Of a DNA stretch of 64,000 nucleotides, positions 1 to 8,558 are shown piece after piece. The notes under the pieces were generated by a model. That model ran no database searches. It was not told where the DNA came from and saw only the letters and a program-made list of their open reading frames with translations. The translations under genes were made by a program, and so were the position numbers. Location: contig NZ_CP032829.1 in NCBI RefSeq assembly GCF_003660165.1, positions 2,369,001 to 2,433,000 of the forward strand, read 5' to 3'. This stretch comes from Sphingomonas paeninsulae (GTDB lineage: Bacteria; Pseudomonadota; Alphaproteobacteria; Sphingomonadales; Sphingomonadaceae). The stretch's first letter is position 1. Every line of letters starts with the position of its first letter.

Positions 1-1
1 G

Positions 2-679
2 CCTAAGCCTCTGGTTTTCATTGTTATCCTCGCTGTTTTGGCCTTTGGCGGATACGTCGGTTACGAAAAATATGTCGAGCGTTATACTGTTGAGCGCGAC
101 GACACGCTTGTCCTGTCCAAAGTAGTCACTGCGACATTTGCAAAGGGTAGTTCGCTGAAAGTGGGCACATTGTCCGGGACGGTTCAGGCCGCCGCGACGG
201 ATGTGCGCGGCTTTGGCCTGCTTAATTCGGATCAGGTCATCAAGGCGCCGTATTCGGTCGATTATTTTGTCGATCTGTCGCGCCTTTCACTTCAGAATTA
301 CATCTGGAACCCGAAGTCCCGTACGCTGTCGATCCGTGTGCCTGAGGTAACTGTCGCTCCCGCAAACGTCGATGAATCGAAAATGATGGTGCGTCGCCGG
401 GGTCTGTTCATCACTTCGGCCGCGTTCGATGCGATGAGCCGGATTTCCTCTACTCAGGCCGTCAAAGTCGCGCAGGCTGCTGCTTCCAACCCTGAAAATC
501 TGGGCAAAGCCCGCGACAATGCTCGCGTTGCTCTTGCGGCGCTCCTCCGTGCGCCCCTGAACGCCGCGGGAATTGCCGATGTTAACATCGTCGTTCACTT
601 TCCGACCGATGGCGATCGCTCCAACCAGCGCTGGGACGAAAGCCGATCGCTCGCTCGGGTGCTGGAAGATGCACGATGA
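2..679 (+). CDS. DUF4230 domain protein (5'-truncated by window edge)
   Basis: The frame is open from base 2, so the true start lies outside the window. The first visible residues (PLVFIVILAVLAFGGYVGY) form one hydrophobic membrane anchor. The remaining roughly 200 residues read as a DUF4230 domain, a family of single-pass proteins with an extracytoplasmic domain and no established function. A TTG at position 38 could be called as a start but would cut into the anchor, so I reject it. The gene ends 61 bases before nadA on the same strand and may be cotranscribed with it. The family call comes from overall sequence character (a middle part rich in small residues and a conserved RRRGLF stretch) and is moderately sure. 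Confidence 0.7.
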   Translation, partial: PKPLVFIVILAVLAFGGYVGYEKYVERYTVERDDTLVLSKVVTATFAKGSSLKVGTLSGTVQAAATDVRGFGLLNSDQVIKAPYSVDYFVDLSRLSLQNYIWNPKSRTLSIRVPEVTVAPANVDESKMMVRRRGLFITSAAFDAMSRISSTQAVKVAQAAASNPENLGKARDNARVALAALLRAPLNAAGIADVNIVVHFPTDGDRSNQRWDESRSLARVLEDAR

Positions 680-740
680 GGCTTTCCGAACCTCGCACGA
701 CCGACTAAATCGACCCCCTGACCACAGGATCGCACCGTCA

Positions 741-1727
741 ATGAACGCAATTACCGGAACTCTCGCTGGCCTCGACCTTCGTGCCGAGATCGATCGTCTG
801 CGCAAGGAGAAGAACGCCGTTATTCTGGCGCACTATTACCAGCGCCCAGAGTTACAGGATCTTGCCGATTTCGTTGGCGACAGCCTCGACCTAAGCCGAA
901 AGGCGCAGGCGACCGATGCCGACGTCATTGCATTTTGCGGCGTGCGTTTCATGGCCGAAACCGCGAAAATCCTGTCGCCGGACAAGATCGTTGTCTTGCC
1001 CGATATGGACGCCGGTTGCAGTCTGGAGGATTCCTGCCCGCCCGCTGCCTTCGCTGCCTTTCGCGCGGCGCATCCCGATCACATCGCGCTAACGTACATC
1101 AACTGCTCGGCTGAAGTGAAAGGGCTGTCGGACATTATCGTCACCAGTTCGTCCGCCGAAAAAATCCTGTCGCAGATACCGAAGGATCAGAAGATCATCT
1201 TCGGCCCCGACAAGCATTTGGGCGGCTATCTCGCGCGCAAAACGGGTCGTGAAATGCTGCTCTGGCCCGGCGTGTGTATCGTGCATGAGGCATTCAGCGA
1301 AACCGAATTGCTGAAATTGAAGGCCCAACACCCCGCTGCGCCGATCGCCGCTCACCCGGAATGTCCGGCGCATATTGTCGAACATGCGGACTATGTGGGA
1401 TCGACCAGTGGTATATTGGATTACGCCAAGTCCATGCCCGGCGACACGCTGATCGTCGCGACCGAGCCGCATATCATGCACCAGATGGAACTGGCGCTGC
1501 CGCATAAGCACTTCATCGGTGCGCCGGGAGCTGACGGGAACTGCAACTGCAATATCTGTCCTTATATGGCGCTCAACACGATGGAGAAACTCTACATCGC
1601 GCTCCGCGATCTGGAACCACGCATCGAGATGGAAGAAGGGTTACGGCTGCGCGCCAAAAAGTCGCTGGATCGGATGCTGGACATGGCTGGCGGGACGGTG
1701 GGGCAAGGTGATCTCGGGCGGCCATAG
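741..1727 (+). CDS. nadA: quinolinate synthase NadA
   Basis: Condenses iminoaspartate with dihydroxyacetone phosphate to quinolinate, the precursor of NAD, using a [4Fe-4S] cluster in the cytoplasm. The 328-residue length fits the family. Visible signatures are ILAHYYQRPE near the N-terminus, cysteines in DAGCSLEDSC, YINCSAEVK and HPECPAHIVEH, and the cysteine-rich NCNCNICPYM close to the C-terminus that supplies cluster ligands. I chose the ATG at 741 (MNAITGTLAG); the frame is open upstream to 573 but that extension overlaps the preceding gene and has no family character. nadC, the next step of the pathway, lies about 1.3 kb downstream on the same strand. No nadB or aspartate dehydrogenase gene is in the window. 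Confidence 0.95.
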   Translation: MNAITGTLAGLDLRAEIDRLRKEKNAVILAHYYQRPELQDLADFVGDSLDLSRKAQATDADVIAFCGVRFMAETAKILSPDKIVVLPDMDAGCSLEDSCPPAAFAAFRAAHPDHIALTYINCSAEVKGLSDIIVTSSSAEKILSQIPKDQKIIFGPDKHLGGYLARKTGREMLLWPGVCIVHEAFSETELLKLKAQHPAAPIAAHPECPAHIVEHADYVGSTSGILDYAKSMPGDTLIVATEPHIMHQMELALPHKHFIGAPGADGNCNCNICPYMALNTMEKLYIALRDLEPRIEMEEGLRLRAKKSLDRMLDMAGGTVGQGDLGRP

Positions 1728-1865
1728 CATCCCGAGCGTATACTTGACGACGATCACCCATTGCGGAAGATTGGGGAAGCGATAAGCTGAGAATGTCCGC
1801 CGGATGCAACTTTCGGGTTGTTCCGGACGTTCCGTCACCGTCATATGTTGGCTCAGGGATTTAAT

Positions 1866-2186
1866 ATGCGCAAAATCATTCTCACACTCGCCGCTCTCGC
1901 CGTATCGGTGCCTGCCGCGGTTGTTATGCCAATTGGCCCCGGCGCAAACGTCGCAGAAGCAAGTTCCAAGACTTATCGCGGTCGTGATGGCCGCTATTAC
2001 AAGCGCACCAAGCGCTGCCGTCATTCGAGTGGCACGACCGGCCTTGTCGCTGGTGGCGTCGGCGGTGCGGTTTTGGGCAACGCAGTCGGCGGCGGCTTGC
2101 TGGGTACGATTGCTGGCGCCGGTGCTGGTGCTCTCGGTGGACGTGCAATCGACCGCACGATGACTGCAAAGAAGCGCTGCCGTTAA
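1866..2186 (+). CDS. glycine-zipper (2TM) secreted or outer-membrane protein
   Basis: A 106-residue protein starting MRKIILTLAALAVS, a clear signal peptide with a likely cut after the alanine-rich stretch near residue 30. A short basic, tyrosine-rich part follows (RGRDGRYYKRTKRC). The C-terminal half carries glycine-zipper repeats (GLVAGGVGGAVLGNAVGGG and GTIAGAGAGALGG), typical of the glycine zipper 2TM family in the proteobacterial cell envelope (Rickettsia 17-kDa-antigen-like). Two cysteines sit near the middle and end. An in-frame start at 1818 would place extra residues before the signal peptide, so 1866 is preferred. It converges on the TonB-like gene with one base between the two stops. 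Confidence 0.75.
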   Translation: MRKIILTLAALAVSVPAAVVMPIGPGANVAEASSKTYRGRDGRYYKRTKRCRHSSGTTGLVAGGVGGAVLGNAVGGGLLGTIAGAGAGALGGRAIDRTMTAKKRCR

Positions 2187-2187
2187 T

Positions 2188-2928
2188 TTATCTGTCTCCA
2201 TTGCTGGGTTGTTCGTCTCTTCGAACGGCCCAGCTATGATTCTCCACAATAGTAGACTCAACCGGATGGCCGCGCGCGTCGCGTGACGGGGAATAGCGGA
2301 AACGCTCTTCGATCAATCGGCAGGTCGTTCGATCCAGTTCCAGACTTCCCGATGAATGTGTGACCGAGCAACTGGTCACGCGGCCTTTTGTCGTAACGGT
2401 ATATTCAACGGAAACCGTGCCTCCCACGCCTGCTTCAACGGCGTCGCGCGGAAAATCCGAATCCTTGATACGTCCGCTGCGATGTTCGGGAGGGGTGTCG
2501 CCACCGTCGCCGTTGCCGTCGCCATTTCCATTGCCCCCGCCGCCAGTGCCTGATCCTGCGATGGAGGATGCTCCCTGTGAGCTTGCTGCTCCGACACCGG
2601 GCGTTTTGGCTACCGCAATCGGCGGCGGTATGACGCGCAACACAGGGGGCGGCGCAACGATCTCGGTCGGGGTGGCGCGCAGTGCGGGTGCACCCGACGC
2701 GCCGTTCTTGTGCGAATGCTTGGGCGGAGGTGGTTTTTTTCTCGGCGCAACAGGCGTTTCCGGCATGATATTGAAGACGTTGAGTTCTCGCACCGCGCGT
2801 TCAGACGGACGATACCCAAAGCCTGCTAGCAGCGCATAACCAAGAAGCGCGGTGATCGCCCCTGAACCAATCGCGGCAACAATGCGCGGCTTTAGGTGTG
2901 TATCGTTCGATCGTTGCAGTGCCAGCAT
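2188..2928 (-). CDS. energy transducer TonB family protein
   Basis: TonB proteins pass the energy of the proton gradient from the inner membrane to outer-membrane receptors. The 246-residue protein has a cytoplasmic N-terminus, one membrane span at about residues 17-37 (IGSGAITALLGYALLAGFG), a long proline-rich periplasmic linker (KKPPPPKHSHK, VAPPPVLRVIPPP), a glycine/asparagine/aspartate-rich segment (GGGGNGNGDGNGDGGD) and a C-terminal TonB domain of about 80 residues (FPRDAVEAGVGGTVSVEYTV onward). No exbB or exbD is adjacent, so its partners lie elsewhere. The family call is firm; which receptor it serves is unknown. Confidence 0.85.
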   Translation of the reverse strand: MLALQRSNDTHLKPRIVAAIGSGAITALLGYALLAGFGYRPSERAVRELNVFNIMPETPVAPRKKPPPPKHSHKNGASGAPALRATPTEIVAPPPVLRVIPPPIAVAKTPGVGAASSQGASSIAGSGTGGGGNGNGDGNGDGGDTPPEHRSGRIKDSDFPRDAVEAGVGGTVSVEYTVTTKGRVTSCSVTHSSGSLELDRTTCRLIEERFRYSPSRDARGHPVESTIVENHSWAVRRDEQPSNGDR

Positions 2929-2986
2929 GATAATACAGCGCTTAGCGGGATTGCGAGTTCCCCGGTTCGCACGCTAAGCCGCGCTC

Positions 2987-3841
2987 ATGCAATCAAAAGC
3001 CCTGCAACTGGACCGTTTCGACCTTGACGCTTTCGTCGCTGCCGTTCTGGCCGAGGATTTAGGCGATCATGGCGACATCACCGCTGCCGCCGTCATACCC
3101 GTCGATGCGCGGTTTTCAGGGGTCATGGACAGCCGCGACGCGATTACCGTGGCGGGATTGCCGCTTGCCGAAGCATTCTTCCGCTCGCTCGATCCCGACG
3201 TCGAAATCGAGATATTGGTGGGAGAGGGGACGCAAGTCTCCGCTGGCACCGAACTCATGCGATTATCGGGCAACGCCCGCGCGTTGCTGACCGCCGAACG
3301 CTCTGCGCTGAACACCATCCAACACCTGTCGGGTATCGCAACTATGACGCGCACCTATGTCGATGCGATCGCGGGAACGGGGTGCATCTTGCTGGACACT
3401 CGGAAAACTATTCCCGGCCTGCGCGTGCTGGAGAAATATGCGACGCGCATGGGCGGTGCAACCAATCACCGGATGCGTCTGGACGATGCCGCGATGATTA
3501 AGGACAATCACGTTGCCGTTGCCGGGTCGGTTGGAGAAGCCACCCGGCGCGCCGTCGCAGTGGGTATCTCGCGTGTGATCGTGGAGGTCGATCGCATCGA
3601 TCAGATTGCTGAAGCGCTCGAAGCCGGTGCAACCCACCTGCTGCTCGACAATATGGACCCCGCAACGCTGCGTGAGGCCGTTAAACTCATCGCTGGCCGT
3701 GTGCTCACTGAAGCATCGGGCGGCGTTCGACTCGACACGATCCGCGCGATTGCGGAAACAGGAGTAACCTATGTTTCGGTTGGACGGCTCACGCAAAGTG
3801 CACCTGCGGCGGATATCGGCCTGGACTTCGTGCTGGCTTAG
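2987..3841 (+). CDS. nadC: nicotinate-nucleotide pyrophosphorylase (carboxylating)
   Basis: Converts quinolinate and phosphoribosyl pyrophosphate to nicotinate mononucleotide with loss of CO2, joining de novo synthesis to the common NAD pathway. The 284-residue length is normal. Diagnostic stretches include AEDLGDHGDIT, ERSALNTIQHLSGIAT, the phosphate-binding LDTRKTIPGLR, KDNHVAVAG and LLDNMDPATLREAV, ending in a GVTYVSVGRLTQSAPAADIGLD tail typical of the family. The start ATG is 58 bases from the divergent tonB start, so the two promoters share this short interval. Its 3' end overlaps the start region of the RNase T2 gene. Confidence 0.96.
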   Translation: MQSKALQLDRFDLDAFVAAVLAEDLGDHGDITAAAVIPVDARFSGVMDSRDAITVAGLPLAEAFFRSLDPDVEIEILVGEGTQVSAGTELMRLSGNARALLTAERSALNTIQHLSGIATMTRTYVDAIAGTGCILLDTRKTIPGLRVLEKYATRMGGATNHRMRLDDAAMIKDNHVAVAGSVGEATRRAVAVGISRVIVEVDRIDQIAEALEAGATHLLLDNMDPATLREAVKLIAGRVLTEASGGVRLDTIRAIAETGVTYVSVGRLTQSAPAADIGLDFVLA

Positions 3842-4538
3842 TATCGCCCTCCCGGCGTTCGCTCACGCGCAGGCGATCAGCTGTGCCGTGCCCGCAAACG
3901 TGCCGCGTCCACACGCCGATACGCCCGACATCCGCAATCCACGTCGCGTCCTGCCGATTGCCAGCTATACGCTCGCGCTCAGCTGGTCGCCGCAGTTCTG
4001 CAAGGAAAGCGGCGCGCGTGACTCTTCGGCAATGCAGTGCGGGGGTGCTGGAGCGGGCGGTAACCGCTTCGGCTTCACGCTACATGGTCTGTGGCCCGAT
4101 GGTTCTGGCAAGGAATGGCCGCAATATTGCAGCGCCGTTCCGATCCTGTCGGAAACAACCATCCGCGCCAATCTGTGCGCCACGCCTTCCGCCCAGTTGC
4201 TACAGCACGAATACGCCAAGCACGGCAGTTGTGTGACTGGCAGCCCGGACGATTATTTTAGGCGGTCGACACGGCTTTACGCTGCCATTCGCTATCCCGA
4301 CATGGATCGGCTTTCCCGCCAGCGAAAGCTGACAGTCGCTTCGTTTACGACCGCATTCGCGCGTGCCAACCGTGGCCTAAACGTTGGGGCAGTCCGCGTA
4401 ACGACCACCAGGGAAGGCTGGCTCGACGAAATCTGGCTCTGCCTCGACACCGGCTTTCGTTATGAACGATGCACGCAGGGCGGTGGTGCCCGTCCGGGTA
4501 CTCCACTCAGGATATGGCGTGGATCCTCGGCGCGATAA
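3771..4538 (+). CDS. secreted ribonuclease T2 family protein
   Basis: RNase T2 enzymes cut single-stranded RNA outside the cytoplasm through a 2',3'-cyclic phosphate intermediate. Both catalytic segments are visible: FTLHGLWPDG (CAS I, His) and HEYAKHGSC (CAS II, Glu/Lys/His). Several cysteines are available for disulfides. A signal peptide with a hydrophobic core ending in AFAHAQA is present. The ATG at 3771 overlaps nadC by 71 bases; a GTG at 3798 (VHLRRISAWTSC) is an alternative that shortens the overlap and still leaves the signal peptide. The overlap suggests translational coupling to nadC, although no functional link is known. It converges on the DUF4112 gene, two bases between stops. 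Confidence 0.88.
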   Translation: MFRLDGSRKVHLRRISAWTSCWLSIALPAFAHAQAISCAVPANVPRPHADTPDIRNPRRVLPIASYTLALSWSPQFCKESGARDSSAMQCGGAGAGGNRFGFTLHGLWPDGSGKEWPQYCSAVPILSETTIRANLCATPSAQLLQHEYAKHGSCVTGSPDDYFRRSTRLYAAIRYPDMDRLSRQRKLTVASFTTAFARANRGLNVGAVRVTTTREGWLDEIWLCLDTGFRYERCTQGGGARPGTPLRIWRGSSAR

Positions 4539-4540
4539 TA

Positions 4541-4966
4541 TTAGCCATCGATGATTGCGGTGCCGGGATGATGCCGGTCGAGGTGCTTCTTGATGATTTT
4601 CAGGTTGCGCGTATTCGATCGGAAGAAAAAGTCCGGCACCGCCCCGATAAACGGGATTGCGCCTAACAAGGCGTTCAGGCCGACGTTGCCGGCCATTCGG
4701 ACGTAAGCGTTCTTTGGCATCCCCAGGTTGCGGGCTTCCCACACCATGTACGCGCCCATAGCCGCTCCTACGATGTCGCCGCCGACGGGGATGAGGTCGA
4801 GGATGAAGTCCAGCCCGAACCGCTGTTTGGTGCCGGGAACCACGAACAACCCCTCCAGCAATCGTTCCATCGCCTCGATCCGTTTGCGGACGGAGGCAGG
4901 GTCGCTGCCACCGACGCCGATCTTGCGGCTCAGGGTTTCAAAATCGGGCATTTTCGCATTGACCAT
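4541..4966 (-). CDS. DUF4112 membrane protein
   Basis: A 141-residue protein of the DUF4112 family, found widely in alphaproteobacteria, with no established function. The N-terminal third is hydrophilic and charged; hydrophobic segments follow around DFILDLIPVGGDIVGAAMGAYMV and GNVGLNALLGAIPFIGAVPDFFF, the latter with the family's GxxPxxGxxPDFxF pattern. The C-terminus is basic (NTRNLKIIKKHLDRHH). I chose ATG 4966 because a GGAGA ribosome binding site lies seven bases upstream; the frame is open further to 5020, but that extension has no SD sequence. It is followed on the same strand by nothing until the window's start region and stands alone. Confidence 0.8.
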   Translation of the reverse strand: MVNAKMPDFETLSRKIGVGGSDPASVRKRIEAMERLLEGLFVVPGTKQRFGLDFILDLIPVGGDIVGAAMGAYMVWEARNLGMPKNAYVRMAGNVGLNALLGAIPFIGAVPDFFFRSNTRNLKIIKKHLDRHHPGTAIIDG

Positions 4967-5029
4967 ATTCGTCTCCAGACGACACATATGGGGAGAGAAC
5001 GCACCGATACCAAACAACACAGGTAATGG

Positions 5030-6508
5030 TTAGTTCCGCTGCAGTCGGAGTTCGGCGAGCGGATGGACGGCAAAGCTGTTTTCGTGAAAGCCGGTTAGTG
5101 CAAAATCGACCAGAGACCAGCGCACGGGCCATGCCAGCGGGATATATGCCGCGCCTTCGGCCGCCGCTGCGTCCGCGGTCGCGATCTCAATCGACCGGTG
5201 GACAAGATCGGGAGCGATGCGCGATGCCTTCAGCGCCGCGTCCGCCGTCGCGGCACATGGCAGCCCCGCCCCGCATCCCGTCCGCGTCAGGTACCAGTTC
5301 GCGCTGGCATTAGGAGCAACCTCGTCGATCAGCCGCAAATCGGCATTGGAGGCATCATGGTCAACGCGAACCGCGTCGAGCCCGACTGCGCGCCAGTCCG
5401 CGGTGATCCGAGCGAACAGTATTTTCATGCCCGGCCCCTTTGGCAGAGCAATGCGCAGAGGTGCGGGCGTGCCATGAGTCGCAACCCACGCCGTAATCCG
5501 GCGACGAGCCTCTGCTTGCCGATCAGTCAGCGCCGCCGCGCTCCAGCTCGGCGAAACGGGGGGCTGTGCACTGTCCAGTTGCGCGGGCAACAGCCGATCA
5601 ATCGCCCGCCAGCGCGCAATGCCGAAACCTGCCACCAGCGTGTCTCGGTCGATCGCCATCGAGAGTGCCGCCCGCATACCGGCATCCTGCATCATGGCGA
5701 TCTCTGGCACGACCGCCAGTCCAAACAGCCCTTCTGCGGGATCGAACCGTATCATGCCGGAACGAAGCTGTGCTGCCTGTGCGATCGGCCAGTCTCCCAG
5801 TGTTCCACCGGTCACGAACCCGCCTCGCTGCGCCATGAACCGGGCAACCGCGATCCCGGCCCGTTCGCCGCGCATTACGACCTTGGCGATCGGGGGCGGT
5901 GTTACCACGTCGGTTTCCGGATCGTTGTCATCCTTCACCGAGTGCAGGATAATCGCATCGTGTTCGTTGTCGGCCATCACCCACGGTCCGGTTCCTGAAC
6001 CGCGATTACGGATCGCGAGTTCGGGTTGTGCCAGCAGTTCCAGCAGGTTCGGTCGTGGAGCCTTCAGCCTGATTTCGACGACGTGGTCGGTCATCCCGAC
6101 CACAGTATCAATGGCGGCCAGCAGCGGCTTCAGGGCATTGTGACTTCCGGGCGCGATCGCGCGGTTCAGGCTGGCCGCGACCTCGCTCCCGGTCACCTCT
6201 CCGCCGTTGGCCCAGCGCAGTCGCCGCAAACGAAAGATGGCGCTCAGCCCATCTTTGGTGAAGGTCCAGCTTTCGGCCAGAGCTGGCTCAACCTGACCAT
6301 TGGCATCGAAAGCGACCAGTCCCTGACGGGTGGTACGGATCAGTTCGGCATCCGGACCGGTCAATAATGTCCGATCGGGGTCGGCGATGCGGGGTGCGGT
6401 GCCGATAACGCTGGCAACCAGCACATCGTCAGCCCCGCGCCGCCCACATCCATTGAGCGTCAGGCAGGCAATCAGGAGGGCGGCGTGAATCGTGCGTTTG
6501 GCGATCAT
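5030..6508 (-). CDS. ABC transporter substrate-binding lipoprotein (oligopeptide/SBP family 5 type)
   Basis: Family-5 binding proteins capture peptides, nickel or other solutes for ABC permeases. The 492-residue protein begins with a lipoprotein signal ending in the lipobox LNGC at about residue 21, so it should be membrane-anchored. The body shows the family pattern: EPALAESWTFTKDGLSAIFRLRR (the usual predicted-value strand), RWANGGEVTGSEVAASLNRAI, and a later block ALSMAIDRDTLVAGFG with a C-terminal AAYIPLAWPVRWSLV. No permease or ATPase genes are adjacent, so it is an orphan. Its substrate cannot be read from the sequence. It is transcribed away from the tRNA-Leu insertion boundary, which lies about 130 bases upstream. 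Confidence 0.8.
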   Translation of the reverse strand: MIAKRTIHAALLIACLTLNGCGRRGADDVLVASVIGTAPRIADPDRTLLTGPDAELIRTTRQGLVAFDANGQVEPALAESWTFTKDGLSAIFRLRRLRWANGGEVTGSEVAASLNRAIAPGSHNALKPLLAAIDTVVGMTDHVVEIRLKAPRPNLLELLAQPELAIRNRGSGTGPWVMADNEHDAIILHSVKDDNDPETDVVTPPPIAKVVMRGERAGIAVARFMAQRGGFVTGGTLGDWPIAQAAQLRSGMIRFDPAEGLFGLAVVPEIAMMQDAGMRAALSMAIDRDTLVAGFGIARWRAIDRLLPAQLDSAQPPVSPSWSAAALTDRQAEARRRITAWVATHGTPAPLRIALPKGPGMKILFARITADWRAVGLDAVRVDHDASNADLRLIDEVAPNASANWYLTRTGCGAGLPCAATADAALKASRIAPDLVHRSIEIATADAAAAEGAAYIPLAWPVRWSLVDFALTGFHENSFAVHPLAELRLQRN

Positions 6509-6642
6509 GACGAAAGACTATCAGAACGAGCCGACGTCCGTAACTCAAAGCGTGCTGAGATTGCCGGGCTGATCGGATCAACGCCCGCTGACAGTTTGCC
6601 GGACGGGGCAACGCGTGATGCCGAAAAAAGCCTAGATCAATT

Positions 6643-6662
6643 TGGTGCGGACGGCGGGACTT
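6643..6662. repeat. distal attachment repeat (copy of tRNA-Leu 3' end)
   Basis: Twenty bases identical to the 3'-terminal 20 nt of tRNA-Leu (minus strand), beginning at the CCA end. The neighbouring bases differ from the tRNA on both sides, so the match stops sharply at the repeat. It reads as the attachment-site half left on the far side of the inserted cassette. Confidence 0.8.
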
Positions 6663-6718
6663 AAGATTGCCCTAAAAACTTTGAAAAACTGCCAATTTTG
6701 GCATCTCGTTTCGTCTCC

Positions 6719-6740
6719 GATACCGTCAACGATACCGTCA
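6719..6740. repeat. two direct copies of decamer gataccgtca inside the left end
   Basis: Perfect copies at 6719-6728 and 6731-6740, a 12-bp period, about 57 bases inside the distal attachment repeat. The same decamer recurs near the other end of the cassette. Directly repeated short motifs beside a core site resemble arm-type binding sites of tyrosine integrases; this role is inferred from position only. Confidence 0.6.
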
Positions 6741-6796
6741 GGTGTCGTTTTACGTAACTGGGAATGCAAAACTGATTTTTGAGTGAGAATTAACTA

Positions 6797-7387
6797 TCAA
6801 TGCGGTTCTCGCCCCTCGTTATCTTCGAGGTTAGTAATTTTCCCGAAGTCGGGATGATTTGAAAAAGAAGTTCTCACTTCAAGTGATACCGGTGCGCGAT
6901 CCGTCGTTGCTCGTCGCGCTTCGGCAACGGCAATTTTGTGACGCACCTCCAAAGTGCGCCGTAGCACTGCAGGGATCTGTCCAGTTCTAAGTGCTATTAA
7001 TACGATCACGGCCACTACGACGGCTTGGCCTAATCGCGGCAAAATTGTGACCGTTAGAAGCGGTATCTTGGACAAAAATGGTGGCGGTGCCGTTGCTAAC
7101 ATTACGAGAGCGACCACGGCGATACCCACACTTCCAAAAATTAATAGGAGGGCGTCCATAGCTGCCCCGATCTCACGCTCGAGGTCATCGACGGCGCTGA
7201 CTGAACGCCCACTCGCAGTCATGCTGCCGATCAAAAGTGAAATAGTCGGAAGAATGCTGGCAGATACGAGACCCAAAAACGTTACCAGCATTCGCCCAGA
7301 CTCGCCTAAAATCACCCCCGGCGAGAGCGCTGCTCCACAGGCCAGTCCGGCGGTCAAAAGCGCCTTCTCTATCCTCCGAAGTTGCAA
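6797..7387 (-). CDS. unknown four-helix membrane protein of the tRNA-Leu cassette
   Basis: I do not recognise a family. The 196-residue protein shows four hydrophobic segments at about residues 11-28 (LTAGLACGAALSPGVIL), 34-55 (LVTFLGLVSASILPTISLLIG), 79-100 (LLLIFGSVGIAVVALVMLAT) and 108-131 (LLTVTILPRLGQAVVVAVIVLIA), then a cytoplasmic-looking C-terminal tail of about 60 residues with charged residues. An acidic helix (DDLEREIGAAMDALL) sits between spans 2 and 3. Its start overlaps the end of the upstream 335-residue gene by 19 bases, so the two are almost surely translated as one unit. A soluble protein plus a small multi-span partner is a frequent plan for membrane-acting defence systems, but no homology is claimed. 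Confidence 0.65.
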   Translation of the reverse strand: MQLRRIEKALLTAGLACGAALSPGVILGESGRMLVTFLGLVSASILPTISLLIGSMTASGRSVSAVDDLEREIGAAMDALLLIFGSVGIAVVALVMLATAPPPFLSKIPLLTVTILPRLGQAVVVAVIVLIALRTGQIPAVLRRTLEVRHKIAVAEARRATTDRAPVSLEVRTSFSNHPDFGKITNLEDNEGREPH

Positions 7388-8376
7388 TCGATTTTCCCGT
7401 TAACTGCCCATTCTTTCAGCGCGTTCACAATCTGTTCCATAGCATCTGCGGGATCAAGAAGCGAGCCGATACTTGCGATGGTTCGTTGGGTAGACAGTTT
7501 CACGATTCCGCCCTTTTCACTTCCATCGCCGCGCATACCGATATCTGCCGGGTCGATGTTTCGAAGCGCCTCGTTGATGGTAGCACGCGAAATCGGCTTT
7601 TTCTTGTGTTTTGCCTTGATTACTACGCGGAAGAAACCTTCAATCCACCCGTCGTTTGGCACTTCGGCACGAAGGCTTTTTATTGCTTCGACACCCCAGC
7701 CGAGTGTGCGGAGTACGTCGAAGACTGTGGAGCCTTCTTCGCGTTCCTGCGCTGCTTCTCGCTCGACAATTCGGCTTGCTCGTTCTGTAGGGTCGTGTGG
7801 CTCATTGCCACGATTGGGTACGGCTGAAACAGTCAGTTCCGAAGACTCGGAAAGCTCTTTTCCATCTCCCGTCAAAAAACGACTATTGAGAATTATAGCC
7901 TTTCCCTGATCAAGCTCCCCTGCGTTCTGTAATAGCGACGTCAGGTAACGCTCCAGCGTTCTACCTCGTACTTGCTGTCCCTCGATCATTCCGACGTGAT
8001 TGCCGATGACCGCAAAGTACAGGGCGCCTTTGAGAACTCGAGCTTTGTCGCCGATATTTAGATTGTGAAGAACAAATTCTGCTGTATCGTCCTCGAGCGA
8101 TTGCATCACCGCTTGGACATCAGAGCCCTCTTGGAGATGAATCACTTGTCCTGCAAAGACAGGTCCATCCCAAGAATCAGGATTCGATAGTTTATTTAGG
8201 ATCACAAAACTTTGATCCTGATCGAGATCTAGAATACGCAATTTGGCGTTTTCCCCAACAACCACGCCTTCACGTTTCCTGCGAAGGATATCGACGATCA
8301 TCGATTTGAGATCAAATCCTTCCCAAAGATCTTCTGTCTTTAAGTGTCGATATTGAATTGTGTATTTCTTCGACAT
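7369..8376 (-). CDS. unknown 335-aa soluble protein of the tRNA-Leu cassette
   Basis: No family recognised. The protein has no signal peptide or membrane segment and is mixed alpha/beta in composition. Noticeable parts are an N-terminal KKYTIQYRHLKTEDLWEGFDL, a middle ALYFAVIGNHVGMIEGQQVRG, a charged acidic/glutamate-rich hinge (ERASRIVEREAAQEREEGS) at about residues 203-221, a basic stretch IKAKHKKKPISR at about 256-267, and a C-terminal helical part. It is the promoter-proximal gene of a two-gene unit, followed with a 19-base overlap by the membrane protein. About 420 bases between its start and tRNA-Leu hold the repeats and probably the promoter. Codon use and GC look lower than in the flanking core genes, consistent with acquisition. 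Confidence 0.65.
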   Translation of the reverse strand: MSKKYTIQYRHLKTEDLWEGFDLKSMIVDILRRKREGVVVGENAKLRILDLDQDQSFVILNKLSNPDSWDGPVFAGQVIHLQEGSDVQAVMQSLEDDTAEFVLHNLNIGDKARVLKGALYFAVIGNHVGMIEGQQVRGRTLERYLTSLLQNAGELDQGKAIILNSRFLTGDGKELSESSELTVSAVPNRGNEPHDPTERASRIVEREAAQEREEGSTVFDVLRTLGWGVEAIKSLRAEVPNDGWIEGFFRVVIKAKHKKKPISRATINEALRNIDPADIGMRGDGSEKGGIVKLSTQRTIASIGSLLDPADAMEQIVNALKEWAVNGKIDCNFGG

Positions 8377-8558
8377 TTAGCCCCCCTAATGTGTGGTGTA
8401 CCATGCATGGCCTTAAAGGAATGTCGAGAGCATTTCGTGACGGTCGCAATACCTTGGTAAAATGACGGTCTTTGGTGCGGCCTGTCCTTTTAGTAATTCG
8501 CTTCAAATGATGAGTGCCGCAACAGGCAAAACAACCAAATTTGTCCACTTAATATGAG

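Noticed and set aside
573..740. Extension of nadA to an upstream start at 573
   Set aside because: It overlaps the DUF4230 gene and has no family character; the ATG at 741 gives the canonical NadA N-terminus and length.
6797..8376. Calling the cassette genes Kiwa (KwaA/KwaB)
   Set aside because: Both systems pair a membrane with a soluble protein, but I see no shared motif and the gene order is reversed; naming would be unsupported.
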